A stretch of 64,000 bases of DNA from Neptuniibacter halophilus (GTDB lineage: Bacteria > Pseudomonadota > Gammaproteobacteria > Pseudomonadales > Balneatricaceae): contig NZ_AP027292.1 of NCBI RefSeq assembly GCF_030295765.1, forward strand, positions 2,666,001 through 2,730,000. The letters run 5' to 3'. Within the stretch, counting starts at the first letter, position 1. Each line of letters begins with the position of its first letter. Made by a program: the position numbers and the translations under genes. The notes under the pieces were generated by a model that was not told the origin of the DNA, did no database searches, and saw nothing but the letters and a program-made list of their open reading frames with translations. This document shows positions 36,143-45,091 of this stretch, in pieces.

Positions 36143-37738
36143 ATGGAAATCAACTATTCAGGAAAGTCGGCTCTCATTGTAGACAGCAAGCTCGAAGACC
36201 TTGGGGCGTTACGACAAATCCTGAGTCGCTTGGGTGTGGGGCAAGTTCAGGCCGCGGCTTCCGTGAATATGGCCCTGACGCTGATGCGGGAGTTTACGTT
36301 TGATCTCTGTTTTGCCTCTTATGATATGGGCAGGGATGAGAAAAACGGCCTGCAGCTCCTGCAGGAGGCGAATGCTGAAAAAATTATCCCCAAAGCCAGC
36401 TCCTATTTTCTGATTGTTGATCCTGAAAGCTCTGAACTGCTCTTCGGCTCTCTGGAAAACTCCCCCGATACCTATATCTCCAAGCCTTTTGATGAAGCGA
36501 AAGTGCGCCACCGGCTGGAAAAGCAGCTAAGAATCAAAGAGGCTGTGCGTCCAATCGAGAAGCTGGTGGACTCCCGTCAGTATGAAGCGGTGCTTGATCA
36601 GGCACGTGATCTGGCCACTCATTTCCCCGGACTGAGTATCGTTTTGCAGCGCCTCAGTGGTATTGCATTGCTGCGGATGAAACGGTTTACCCAGGCTAAA
36701 GAGCTGTTTGTGCAATTAACCAATAACCGGGATCTGCCCTGGGCAGAGGTGGGTAAGGGGGTTGCTCACTTTAATCTGGGCGAATACGAAGATGCGCTTA
36801 AGTGCCTCAACCGGATTGTTGATCAGCAGCATATCTGTGTAGAGGCCTACACCTGGCTGGCGCGTATCTATCGGGTGCGTGGCGAACTGGGGCCGGCGGT
36901 TACGCTGATGCGAAAGGCGGTGATGATTCAGCCCACTGTGCCTGCGCTGCAAAGTGAGCTGGCCGATCTGGCGTGTCAGACCGGTGAGTGGGCGATTGCC
37001 TGTTCTGCGTATCAGCAGGCGGTACGCTACGCCCGCTACTCTTCATTTCAGGATCCGGTGCATTACTTTGGCCTCGCCAGAGCATTGATTATCTCCAATA
37101 AGGATAAAATCGCTTCAGTGGAAACAGAGGTGCTGCGTGTTCTGGAAGATGTGGTGCTGGACCACCCGGATGATCCTGAGGTGATGTTTAAGGCCAAGCT
37201 GGTGAATTGTGACCTGTATCGACAGGATGCGACGCAGCAACGGCTTGAGCAGATGATGCAGCAGACTTACAACTTCTTTATGCGTATGACTCCCGGGCAG
37301 CAGTGTAAGTGGCTCGATGTCATGCTGGATGCCGCTAAAGGCTCTTCAGTTGAATCCGAAGTCAAAGCACGCTGGAAAGAGTTGCATAAAACCATGGTCG
37401 CCAGTGAGTGGGGTAAAGCCAACTACACGGCGATGACCAGTTTCCGTAATCGTGATCTGGATAAGGCCTTTATGATGTTCGGACGCGCCAATGAGTTGTT
37501 GCCGGCGCATACCGGAATTGCGCTGAATCTGGTGCAGAGTGGTATTGAAAAGGCTAAGCGTGGTGAAAATGCCCTGTGGATTTTGTTGTCGGTGCGGGAT
37601 GTGCTGGCTACTATTCCTTTTGGGGCGTTATCTGAAAAGCAGCAGCAGCGATACCGGACACTGGCCGAGCGTTACGCAGAGATGTACCGGCAGTTGAATC
37701 ATTACGGCGATGAGGATGCCGCTTCTTCTGCCGGTTAG
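36143..37738 (+). CDS. TPR protein with degenerate response-regulator receiver
   Basis: A 531-residue protein. Residues about 8-130 have the fold pattern of a CheY-like receiver (ALIVD at 10-14, ISKPFD at 112-117 with the conserved Lys114). The usual phosphoacceptor position, in CFASYDM, reads Ser59 where Asp is expected; Asp61 is two residues on. Residues about 140-300 and 400-510 carry TPR-like helical pairs such as WAEVGKGVAHFNLGEYEDALKCL. Pseudomonas has similar receiver-TPR proteins of unclear role. It probably acts as a protein-protein scaffold. No histidine kinase is adjacent. It sits upstream of the type I secretion cluster, with one opposite-strand gene between. Confidence 0.8.
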   Translation: MEINYSGKSALIVDSKLEDLGALRQILSRLGVGQVQAAASVNMALTLMREFTFDLCFASYDMGRDEKNGLQLLQEANAEKIIPKASSYFLIVDPESSELLFGSLENSPDTYISKPFDEAKVRHRLEKQLRIKEAVRPIEKLVDSRQYEAVLDQARDLATHFPGLSIVLQRLSGIALLRMKRFTQAKELFVQLTNNRDLPWAEVGKGVAHFNLGEYEDALKCLNRIVDQQHICVEAYTWLARIYRVRGELGPAVTLMRKAVMIQPTVPALQSELADLACQTGEWAIACSAYQQAVRYARYSSFQDPVHYFGLARALIISNKDKIASVETEVLRVLEDVVLDHPDDPEVMFKAKLVNCDLYRQDATQQRLEQMMQQTYNFFMRMTPGQQCKWLDVMLDAAKGSSVESEVKARWKELHKTMVASEWGKANYTAMTSFRNRDLDKAFMMFGRANELLPAHTGIALNLVQSGIEKAKRGENALWILLSVRDVLATIPFGALSEKQQQRYRTLAERYAEMYRQLNHYGDEDAASSAG

Positions 37739-37762
37739 CAGGGGGGGAGGCTGACGGCAGCG

Positions 37763-38128
37763 TCAGAACACCTCATCATCTTCAATCAGGAAGGAGTGGC
37801 CGTTCTCAGGCTGCTGTACTGCATCGGTATCATCGCGGCCAATGTTACGCGCCAGTTTACGGCTAAGCAGCTTTTTCTGTGCCATCTCTGGCAGGTCGGT
37901 GAACATGATCAGGTTTTTGGCAATCAATACATCCACCAGATCCTCAAAAATTCGGGCGACTGCCATATCGGACCGGGCGAGAAATTCTTCAGGGGAGAAC
38001 TCCTCATCATTGATGGAGAGAAAATCCAGTACTTCCCGGTTTTTTATGTCGACGGGCTCAGCTCCGGGTTGCAGTGTCTCCGAGAGGCTGACGATGCGTC
38101 CTTCATCATTACGTATGGCGTATAACAT
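37763..38128 (-). CDS. Conserved hypothetical (annotated elsewhere as tryptophan synthase subunit beta-like)
   Basis: A 121-residue cytosolic protein. The block DMAVARIFEDLVDVLIAKNL (about 54-73) followed by MFTDLPEMAQKKLLSRKLAR matches a short protein widespread in Pseudomonas and relatives. Databases often carry it under the misleading name tryptophan synthase subunit beta-like; it has no tryptophan synthase motif. Function unknown. Its ribosome site is weak. It lies on the opposite strand between the TPR protein and the secretion genes, and its promoter region overlaps that of the exporter. Confidence 0.78.
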   Translation of the reverse strand: MLYAIRNDEGRIVSLSETLQPGAEPVDIKNREVLDFLSINDEEFSPEEFLARSDMAVARIFEDLVDVLIAKNLIMFTDLPEMAQKKLLSRKLARNIGRDDTDAVQQPENGHSFLIEDDEVF

Positions 38129-38217
38129 ATTGATTTGCTACATTGGATTAGTTTTTGGCCTGCGTTCAGCAGGTGTCAATTGAGTATCTCTCTCATATAA
38201 GGTTAAGGTCAAGGTTC

Positions 38218-40338
38218 ATGGAAGCGGTTAAAGACCCTCTGCTCGGTTGCCTGGTGCATCTCAGCAAGCAAAATCACAAGCCTTTCTCTCCGGAGGTGTT
38301 ATGTGATGGACTGCCTCTTGAAGACAATAAACTGACACCGAAGCTGTTTATCCGGGCAGCTAAACGTGCCGGTTTTGCTGCGCAGATCCTGCGTCGGGAT
38401 CTGAAAGATATCTCCCCTTTAGTCCTGCCGGCCGTGATGATTCTGGAAAATGGTCAGGCCTGTATTCTGCAGGAGATCGATCACAAAAATGGTGAAGCGC
38501 TGATTATTCAGCCGGAGAGCGGCGGTGAACATCGTCTCAGTTGTGATCGGCTTAAAGCGTCCTATACCGGATACGCCATTTTTGTACGCCTTGAATACCG
38601 CTTTCAGGAGCAGGTGTCCAAACTGCTTGAGGGGCATAAAGGGCATTGGTTCTGGGGAACCATCAGGCGTTCCGCTTCAATCTACCGGGATGTGCTGATT
38701 GCCTCGTTTCTGATCAACCTGTTTGTGATTGCCAACCCTCTGTTTGTTATGAATGTCTATGACCGGGTGGTGCCCAATAATGCGATTGAAACGCTGTGGG
38801 TGCTGGCGATCGGCGTGTTTGTGGTTTATCTGTTCGATTTCGGCCTGAAAATGTTAAGGGCCTACTTTATCGAGGTGGCGGGGAAAAAGGGCGATGTGAT
38901 GCTCTCGGCGCTGCTGTTCGAGAAAGTGCTGTCGCTTAAGTACAGTGCCTTGCCGACTTCGGTCGGGTCCTTTGCCAGTAACCTGCGAGAGTTCGACAGT
39001 ATCAAGGGCTTTCTCAGTTCGACGACCAACGTGGTACTGATTGATCTGCCGTTTGCGGTGCTGTTCCTGTTGGTGATCAGTTACATCGGTGGCCCCATTG
39101 TACTGGTGCCGATTGCCGTTATTCCGTTAATTATTCTGTTCTCTTTTGCTGTGCGTCCGTTTCTCCGTGAAGCGGTTGAGAAAACCTTTGCTTCCAACGC
39201 ACAGAAAAGCTCTACGCTGATTGAAAGCCTGACGGCCATGGAAACCGTTAAGACCCAGCGGGCCAGCTCATCGTTGCAGCTCAGTTGGGAGCAGGCGGTG
39301 GGTTATATTGCCAAGTGGAGCCTTAAATCACGGATCCTGTCTGCTTCCGTGGTCAATTTTGCTTCGTTTGCTCAGCAACTGGCCTCGGTGGGTATTGTGA
39401 TTGTCGGTGTCTATCTGATTACCGAACGGGAACTGACCATGGGGGCGCTGGTCGCTTGTGTGATGTTGTCCGGGCGTGCGATTGCGCCAATGAGTCAGGT
39501 GGCGAATCTGGTGATCAGCTTTCATCAGGCATCTACGGCCCTTAAAGGTCTGAACGAGATCATGGCACTGCCATCCGAGCGTGGTGATGATCAGCAGTTC
39601 GTGCACCGGGATAAGTTTAAGGGGGCGATTGAGTTTAAAAATGTCAGCTTTGCGTACCCGGGTGAGCAGCATCCGGCCTTAGATCGGGTCAGCTTCAGCG
39701 TTAAGCCGGGTGAGCGTGTCGCGCTGATCGGTCGGATTGGTTCCGGCAAAACCACCATCGAAAAATTATTGCTTGGACTGTACGCGCCTACCGAGGGTTC
39801 GGTAAGGATCGACGGAATCGATATCAATCAGATTGATCCGGTCGATCTGCGGCGTAACCTGGGCTATGTGCCGCAGGATATTATGCTGTTCGCCGGCAGT
39901 GTACGCGACAATATTGTTATCGGTTCGCCCCAGACCGAAGATGCCAAGCTGGTTCAGGTAGCTAACATGACCGGCGTTGGGGATATGGTTAACCGTCATC
40001 CGCAGGGATTCGATATGCAGGTGGGTGAGCGAGGTGCGGCGTTGTCCGGAGGGCAGCGACAATCGGTAGCGATTGCCCGGACCCTGATCCACGACCCGCA
40101 GGTGCTGGTTCTGGATGAGCCAACCGCGTCGATGGATAACGCATCTGAGGAACAGATTAAGAAAATGCTGAAGGATTATGCAGTTGATAAAACCATGCTG
40201 GTGGTGACCCATAAGATGTCTCTGCTTTCGCTGGTGGAGCGAATTCTGGTTCTGGACGGTGGTCGTGTTATTGCTGATGGTCCTAAGGATGCGGTGTTGG
40301 ATGCTCTCAAGCAGGGCCGTTTGCAGGTTCAGAGGTAA
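38218..40338 (+). CDS. LapB-like type I secretion ABC transporter
   Basis: A 706-residue protein. The N-terminal C39-like domain (about 1-130) lacks the peptidase arrangement and so is the CLD type used for RTX and adhesin substrates. Six transmembrane helices lie at about 150-430. The ATPase has IGRIGSGKTT (about 507-516), LSGGQRQSVA (about 610-619) and LVLDEPTAS (about 632-640). It powers export of a large adhesin or toxin through a tripartite channel. Start ATG 38218 (AAGGTCAAGG upstream) replaces a longer open frame that overlaps the control region. The likely substrate is the adhesin at 8147. It is followed by the HlyD protein after 8 bp. Confidence 0.93.
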   Translation: MEAVKDPLLGCLVHLSKQNHKPFSPEVLCDGLPLEDNKLTPKLFIRAAKRAGFAAQILRRDLKDISPLVLPAVMILENGQACILQEIDHKNGEALIIQPESGGEHRLSCDRLKASYTGYAIFVRLEYRFQEQVSKLLEGHKGHWFWGTIRRSASIYRDVLIASFLINLFVIANPLFVMNVYDRVVPNNAIETLWVLAIGVFVVYLFDFGLKMLRAYFIEVAGKKGDVMLSALLFEKVLSLKYSALPTSVGSFASNLREFDSIKGFLSSTTNVVLIDLPFAVLFLLVISYIGGPIVLVPIAVIPLIILFSFAVRPFLREAVEKTFASNAQKSSTLIESLTAMETVKTQRASSSLQLSWEQAVGYIAKWSLKSRILSASVVNFASFAQQLASVGIVIVGVYLITERELTMGALVACVMLSGRAIAPMSQVANLVISFHQASTALKGLNEIMALPSERGDDQQFVHRDKFKGAIEFKNVSFAYPGEQHPALDRVSFSVKPGERVALIGRIGSGKTTIEKLLLGLYAPTEGSVRIDGIDINQIDPVDLRRNLGYVPQDIMLFAGSVRDNIVIGSPQTEDAKLVQVANMTGVGDMVNRHPQGFDMQVGERGAALSGGQRQSVAIARTLIHDPQVLVLDEPTASMDNASEEQIKKMLKDYAVDKTMLVVTHKMSLLSLVERILVLDGGRVIADGPKDAVLDALKQGRLQVQR

Positions 40339-40346
40339 TCAGGCTC

Positions 40347-41669
40347 ATGAAAAAAGATCTACAGTATATGTCCAGCGTCAGTGAGGCGATTGCCGAGCAG
40401 ACACCGACCAGTGCCAGAGCGTTACTCTGGGCGATGCTGCTTTTCATACTGATCGCTATCTACTGGGCGAACTGGGCTGAACTGGATGAAATTACCCGGG
40501 GTGATGGTGAGATCATCCCCTCTAAACAGTTACAGGTTGTCGAAACTCTGGAGGGCGGGGCGGTCTCAGAAATTCTGGTGCATGAAGGTGATCTGGTTGA
40601 AAAAGGTCAGGTGTTGCTGCGAATTGATGATGTGCGTTTCTCCAGTTCGATGAAAGAGAATCAGGTACGGCAGTACGAACTGCTGGCCAAAGCGGCACGT
40701 TTACGCGCTGAGTCTAACGGCTCGGCATTTGTCGAGCCGGATGATTTTCCGGATGAGTATCGCAGCATGCTGGCGCAGGAACAGGCGCTGTATCTGACCC
40801 GCAGTGCCGAACTCAAAGCACTGCTGGGTGGTCTCGAGCAGCAGATTGCGCAGAAAGTTCAGGAACTGAAGGCTGCCGAATCTCAGGAGAAACAGTTGCA
40901 GCGCAGCTATGGTCTGCTGAAACGCGAGATGGATATCACCCGGCCGCTGCTGGCAGAAGGGGTGATTTCCGAAGTTGAGTTTCTGCGCTTACGGCGACAG
41001 CTAAACGATCTGGCGGGTGAACTGTCAGGTGTACGTCTTAATATTCCCCGTATTGAATCGGCGTTGCAGGAATCCCGGGACAAACTGGATGAAGCTAAGC
41101 TTCAGTTTCGTGGGGTGGCCAGCCGGGAGCTGAATGAGGTTCTGGCTGAAAGTGCGCGTATCCAGCAGGCGCTGACCGGGATGAATGACCGGATTAACCG
41201 TGCTGAAGTCAGGGCGCCGGTTAAAGGTACGGTAAAACAATTATTGGTTAATACCGTCGAGGGTGTGGTACAGCCGGGTGATGAATTGCTCAACCTGGTG
41301 CCGTGGGAAGATACGCTGTTGGTTGAGGCCCGCATTCGTCCTGCAGATATCGCCACTATCATGCCGGGGTTGCCTGCGGTGATCAAAGTATCAGCCTATG
41401 ATTTCTCAATCTATGGCGGGGTTGATGCTGAGGTTGTGTTTGTCAGCCCCAGTACCATCCTCGATGAAGAGGGCGATAGCTACTATCTGGTGCGTTTGAA
41501 AACAGCGCAGCCTTATATTGGCTCTTTGGTTACGGGCGGTAAAGGTAACCTTCCGTTAATGGCGGGGATGACGGTCAGTGTCGATATTCTGACCGGCAAA
41601 AAAACCGTGATGGACTATCTGTTGAAGCCGGTTCTGAAAGCCAGAAGCCGGGCAATGACAGAAAGATAA
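40347..41669 (+). CDS. LapC-like HlyD-family membrane fusion protein
   Basis: A 440-residue adaptor. There is one membrane helix at about 24-40 after a short cytoplasmic tail. A split lipoyl/barrel-sandwich domain (VETLEGGAVSEILVHEGD at about 65-82, and VRAPVKGTVKQL near 289) surrounds a long coiled coil at about 130-280. A beta-barrel at about 320-430 ends the protein. It links the ABC transporter to the TolC-like outer-membrane channel. It shares an operon with the exporter gene (8-bp gap). Confidence 0.93.
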   Translation: MKKDLQYMSSVSEAIAEQTPTSARALLWAMLLFILIAIYWANWAELDEITRGDGEIIPSKQLQVVETLEGGAVSEILVHEGDLVEKGQVLLRIDDVRFSSSMKENQVRQYELLAKAARLRAESNGSAFVEPDDFPDEYRSMLAQEQALYLTRSAELKALLGGLEQQIAQKVQELKAAESQEKQLQRSYGLLKREMDITRPLLAEGVISEVEFLRLRRQLNDLAGELSGVRLNIPRIESALQESRDKLDEAKLQFRGVASRELNEVLAESARIQQALTGMNDRINRAEVRAPVKGTVKQLLVNTVEGVVQPGDELLNLVPWEDTLLVEARIRPADIATIMPGLPAVIKVSAYDFSIYGGVDAEVVFVSPSTILDEEGDSYYLVRLKTAQPYIGSLVTGGKGNLPLMAGMTVSVDILTGKKTVMDYLLKPVLKARSRAMTER

Positions 41670-41871
41670 TGGCTTATTATTAATACTTTGGTATTGTTTT
41701 TGGATCGTATCTATATGATTTATCGGCATATATAATGCGGTCTTTTAAGTGGTACTGCCAATGGCGCTATCGTAAAGTTTGGTATAGCCTTTAGTGTGCA
41801 GTAGATTAAAGGAATTGCTGTAATAGCGCTGCTGTGTATCCAACTCAGTCGGTTGCTGGGATGTATAATTC

Positions 41872-42513
41872 ATGAAGTTGTTCTTCGTCGGGAACCGCGA
41901 AAAAGTTTTGGAACGCTGGCGACACTGCTTACAGAGCGAGTGGCAGGTTGATCAGATTGAATCCGGTCTTCTGGCTGAATGGGATAGCCCCCGGGGGGTG
42001 CTGCTTGTTCATCTCAGTTCTATTTCAGCGGAGCAGAAGCAAGCGGTGTTCAGTTATAAACAGCGCTGTCCCGAGGGGATCCTGATCTGCTGTACTGATC
42101 TACCAAATGAAACAGAAGGAATGGAGGTTTTACAAACCGGAGCGAATGCATATACCAACACCTATGTTACAGCTTCATTGCTTACTGAAGTGATGAAAAC
42201 TGTGCTCCGTGGTGATATCTGGGCAGGCCCCGAGCTGTTGCAAAAGCTGCTTAAGCGTCTTTTGCGGACAATGCCAGTTACAGATAACAAAGTGGACACT
42301 GCAGAGTATATAAATTGTTTTGATGGATTAAGTAGTCGTGAGCGAGAGGTTCTTGCGGTTCTGGTAACAGGCGCAAGTAATAAGGAGATTGCCCGTGAAC
42401 TCGATATTACTGAGCGAACAGTCAAGGCGCATCTGAGTTCTATATTTCAGAAAACAGGTGCTACGGATCGGATTTCGCTGGTGCTTATGTCGAGGCAGGT
42501 TCCGGCCCTTTAG
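41872..42513 (+). CDS. CsgD/VpsT-like LuxR-family regulator with degenerate receiver
   Basis: A 213-residue protein. The N-terminal receiver-like domain (about 1-125) has His47 where the phosphoacceptor Asp is expected (GVLLVHLSS) and lacks the conserved Lys after GANAYTNTY. The C-terminal LuxR helix-turn-helix at about 150-205 is intact (LSSREREVLAVL, NKEIARELDITERTVKAHL). Family knowledge: CsgD and VpsT have similarly altered receivers and control biofilm matrix, and VpsT binds c-di-GMP through a W[FLM][ST]R motif. Here the matching place reads WAGP, so c-di-GMP binding by that motif is doubtful. It lies between the LapC-like and TolC-like genes, preceded by 202 bp with an AT-rich promoter-like TATAAT, so it probably has its own promoter. 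Confidence 0.85.
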   Translation: MKLFFVGNREKVLERWRHCLQSEWQVDQIESGLLAEWDSPRGVLLVHLSSISAEQKQAVFSYKQRCPEGILICCTDLPNETEGMEVLQTGANAYTNTYVTASLLTEVMKTVLRGDIWAGPELLQKLLKRLLRTMPVTDNKVDTAEYINCFDGLSSREREVLAVLVTGASNKEIARELDITERTVKAHLSSIFQKTGATDRISLVLMSRQVPAL

Positions 42514-42571
42514 CTTGCTGCTCAGGCACATTCATGGCTACAAACTATTTATAATAAAGGCGGATAATTTT

Positions 42572-43948
42572 ATGTTAAGGTCAATTATTGCTGGTGTTCT
42601 TATCGGGGCGGTAAGTCCTTCTGTGCTGTCAGCTTCCCTTGAGGAAGTGGTCGCGCAGGGCTTGTCAGATAATCCTGAAGTGCAGCGTGCAATCAATGCA
42701 CGTAACGCAGTTTATCAGGAGCTGCGACAGGCTCGTGCAGGCTACTATCCTACCCTCGATTTTGCTGCAGGTATCGGTTACGAGTGGACCAATAACTCCA
42801 CCACCCGAAGTGGTGGCAATGATGATGTTGAACTCACCCGTGGTGAAGCCAGCCTCAGCCTGCGTCAGATGATTTTTGACGGTTTTGGTACTTCCAGTGA
42901 AGTCGACCGTCAGACTGCACGTTCACAATCTGCAGATAAGCGAGTTATCGAGACTGCAGAATCCTATGCTCTGGAAGCCGCACGTGCTTATATTGAGCTG
43001 AATCGCCGTAAAGAGCTGTTGCAGCAGGCGAAAGAAACCCTCTACAACCACGTTAAAGTCTACGATCAGATCAAGCGTCGTTCTGAATCCGGTCTGGGTG
43101 CCCTGGCTTCTATTCAGCAGGCTGAAGGTCGTCTGGCGCTGGCCGAGGTTAACGTACTGGCTGCCGAGAACAACCTGTTGGATGCTCAGGCAACTTACCA
43201 GCGTGTGACCGGTATGCCGGCACCGGCTCTGGAAGATCTGGTTTATCCGGAGATGGTTAATGTTACGCTGCCTGAAACGCTGAATGATGCAACGGAAGTG
43301 GCGCTCAGCAACCATCCTACCCTGCAGGTAGCAGAGGCGGATACGCTGGCAGCGGTGGCGCAGTACAATGCGGCACGTCGTAACTACTACCCACGTGTGC
43401 ATTTCGAGGTTGACCGTACCTGGAATAACGATATCGATGGTGTGGACGGGACTAACGAAGACCTGACCGCCATGTTCCGTCTGCGTTATAACCTGTACAA
43501 CGGTGGTGCGGATAAAGCACGGGTTCGTCAGACCCAGCATCAGATTGAAGAAGCTAAAGCAATCCAGAGCAATGCCCTGCGTGAAGTGCTGCAGAGCATG
43601 GAGTTGTCATGGAATGCTGTGACGATTCTGGATATGCAGTTACCTTATCTGGAGCAGCACGTTTCCTCCTCTCAGGAGACGCGTGATTCTTACCACAAGC
43701 AGTTCGATATCGGTCAGCGTTCTTTGCTTGACCTGCTCGATACCGAGAACGAAGTGTTCTCCTCCAAGAATGACCTGACCAACGCACTGCACGATCAACT
43801 GGTCGCTCAGTACCGTGTAGTTAATGGTATGGGGACTCTGCTGGATACGCTGAATCTGTCACTGCCGGAGCCTAATCTGGGTGATGTGGAGCCAGCAGAA
43901 ACGGCAGACGCTGTTGCTGAAGAGGGTGAGGAAGCGAATCCATCCTAA
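42572..43948 (+). CDS. TolC-family outer-membrane channel (LapE-like)
   Basis: A 458-residue protein with a signal peptide (IIAGVLIGAVSPSVLSA, cleaved near residue 22). Two internally repeated TolC helical/strand halves begin LEEVVAQGLSDNPEVQ (about 23) and ALSNHPTLQVAEADTLAA (about 240). It ends in an acidic Glu/Ala tail. It forms the outer-membrane trimeric pore of the type I system; for LapA-type adhesins this pore also holds the retention module. ATG 42572 is chosen because it begins the signal peptide. The longer open frame overlaps the preceding regulator gene. Confidence 0.93.
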   Translation: MLRSIIAGVLIGAVSPSVLSASLEEVVAQGLSDNPEVQRAINARNAVYQELRQARAGYYPTLDFAAGIGYEWTNNSTTRSGGNDDVELTRGEASLSLRQMIFDGFGTSSEVDRQTARSQSADKRVIETAESYALEAARAYIELNRRKELLQQAKETLYNHVKVYDQIKRRSESGLGALASIQQAEGRLALAEVNVLAAENNLLDAQATYQRVTGMPAPALEDLVYPEMVNVTLPETLNDATEVALSNHPTLQVAEADTLAAVAQYNAARRNYYPRVHFEVDRTWNNDIDGVDGTNEDLTAMFRLRYNLYNGGADKARVRQTQHQIEEAKAIQSNALREVLQSMELSWNAVTILDMQLPYLEQHVSSSQETRDSYHKQFDIGQRSLLDLLDTENEVFSSKNDLTNALHDQLVAQYRVVNGMGTLLDTLNLSLPEPNLGDVEPAETADAVAEEGEEANPS

Positions 43949-44010
43949 TTTGGTAATTGAAAAGAGGCGGCTAAGTTCATTAGAATTGTCGCCTTCAACC
44001 TTATCTGGAA

Positions 44011-44039
44011 AAGGGTTGCCGCTGGCAGCCCTTTTTTCT
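44011..44039 (+). terminator. Intrinsic terminator after TolC-like gene
   Basis: AAAAGGG-T-TGCC-GCT-GGCA-G-CCCTTTTTT has one internal mismatch and a T-run. It separates the secretion cluster from the mevalonate operon. Confidence 0.8.
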
Positions 44040-44056
44040 TTGTACGAAGAAGCAGC

Positions 44057-45091
44057 ATGAAATCGCATAAAATCAGTCAGGCACCAATCCCGATGCGTAA
44101 TGTCGGTCCGATTAAAATCACCGGACCGGTACTGGATGAAAAGATCAGTGTACCGCTGGCGACCTATGAAACCCCGTTGTGGCCCTCGGTGGGTCGTGGC
44201 GCACGGGTTTCGACCCTGACTGACGGGATAAAAACGACAGTGGTCGATGAGCGGATGAGCCGCTCGATTCTGCTGGAGGCCGATGATGCCCATGAAGCGA
44301 TGCTGGCGCTGAACTCAATTCAGTCGCGCAAAGACGATTTGAATAGTGTGGTGGCACAGAGTAGTCGCTTTGCCAAACTGATCGATATGCACAGTCAGAT
44401 CGTAGCCAATATGATCTACCTGCGCTTTGAGTTCACCACCGGAGATGCGTCCGGCCATAATATGGTGACCAATGCTGCCGACAAGCTGATTCCGTGGATT
44501 CTTCGGGAGTACCCGCAACTGCGTTATTCCTCAATCTCCGGTAACTACTGTTCAGATAAAAAAGCCACCGCGGTTAACGGTATTCTGGGGCGTGGTAAGT
44601 ACGTGGTAACAGAGATACTGATCCCACGGGATATCTGCGAGCGCCGGCTTAAAACCACACCGGAAAAAGTGGTCGATCTGAATATTAAGAAGAACCTGAT
44701 CGGTACCATGGTGGCGGGTGGTCTGCGCAGTGCCAATGCGCACTACGCCAATATGCTACTGGCGTTCTATCTGGCGACCGGACAGGATGCGGCGAATATC
44801 ATTGAGGGATCGCAGGGGATTGTTCATGCCGAAGTGCGTGATGGCGATCTCTATTTTTCCTGCACGTTGCCTAACCTGATTATGGGGTCTGTGGGTAATG
44901 GCAAAGGGATTGACTTTGTTGAGGAAAACCTCGCGGCGCTGGGCTGCAAAGAGGATCGGGATCCGGGTGAAAATGCCCGCCGTCTGGCAGCAATCTGTGC
45001 AGCTACGGTGCTCTGTGGCGAATTGTCCCTTCTGGCAGCGCAGACCAATCCCGGTGAGTTGATGGAAGCTCACCTGAAACTGGAGCGGTAA
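44057..45091 (+). CDS. Hydroxymethylglutaryl-CoA reductase (class I-like)
   Basis: A 344-residue catalytic-domain-only HMG-CoA reductase. YETPLWPSVGRGAR (about 37-50) holds the catalytic Glu. FTTGDASGHNM (about 126-136) corresponds to the NAD(P)-binding DAMGMN region. GNYCSDKKATAVNGI (about 161-175) holds the catalytic Lys, and SANAHYANML (about 224-233) the catalytic-histidine-type segment. The motifs look like class I and not the class II bacterial form, but reading alone cannot settle cofactor use. It makes mevalonate, the committed step of the pathway. First gene of the mevalonate operon. Its TAA overlaps the next ATG by one base (TAATG). Confidence 0.93.
   Translation: MKSHKISQAPIPMRNVGPIKITGPVLDEKISVPLATYETPLWPSVGRGARVSTLTDGIKTTVVDERMSRSILLEADDAHEAMLALNSIQSRKDDLNSVVAQSSRFAKLIDMHSQIVANMIYLRFEFTTGDASGHNMVTNAADKLIPWILREYPQLRYSSISGNYCSDKKATAVNGILGRGKYVVTEILIPRDICERRLKTTPEKVVDLNIKKNLIGTMVAGGLRSANAHYANMLLAFYLATGQDAANIIEGSQGIVHAEVRDGDLYFSCTLPNLIMGSVGNGKGIDFVEENLAALGCKEDRDPGENARRLAAICAATVLCGELSLLAAQTNPGELMEAHLKLER

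Noticed and set aside
37763..38128. Tryptophan synthase beta-like function
   Set aside because: The database name attached to this family has no support; no PLP-lysine or tryptophan synthase motif is present in 121 residues.
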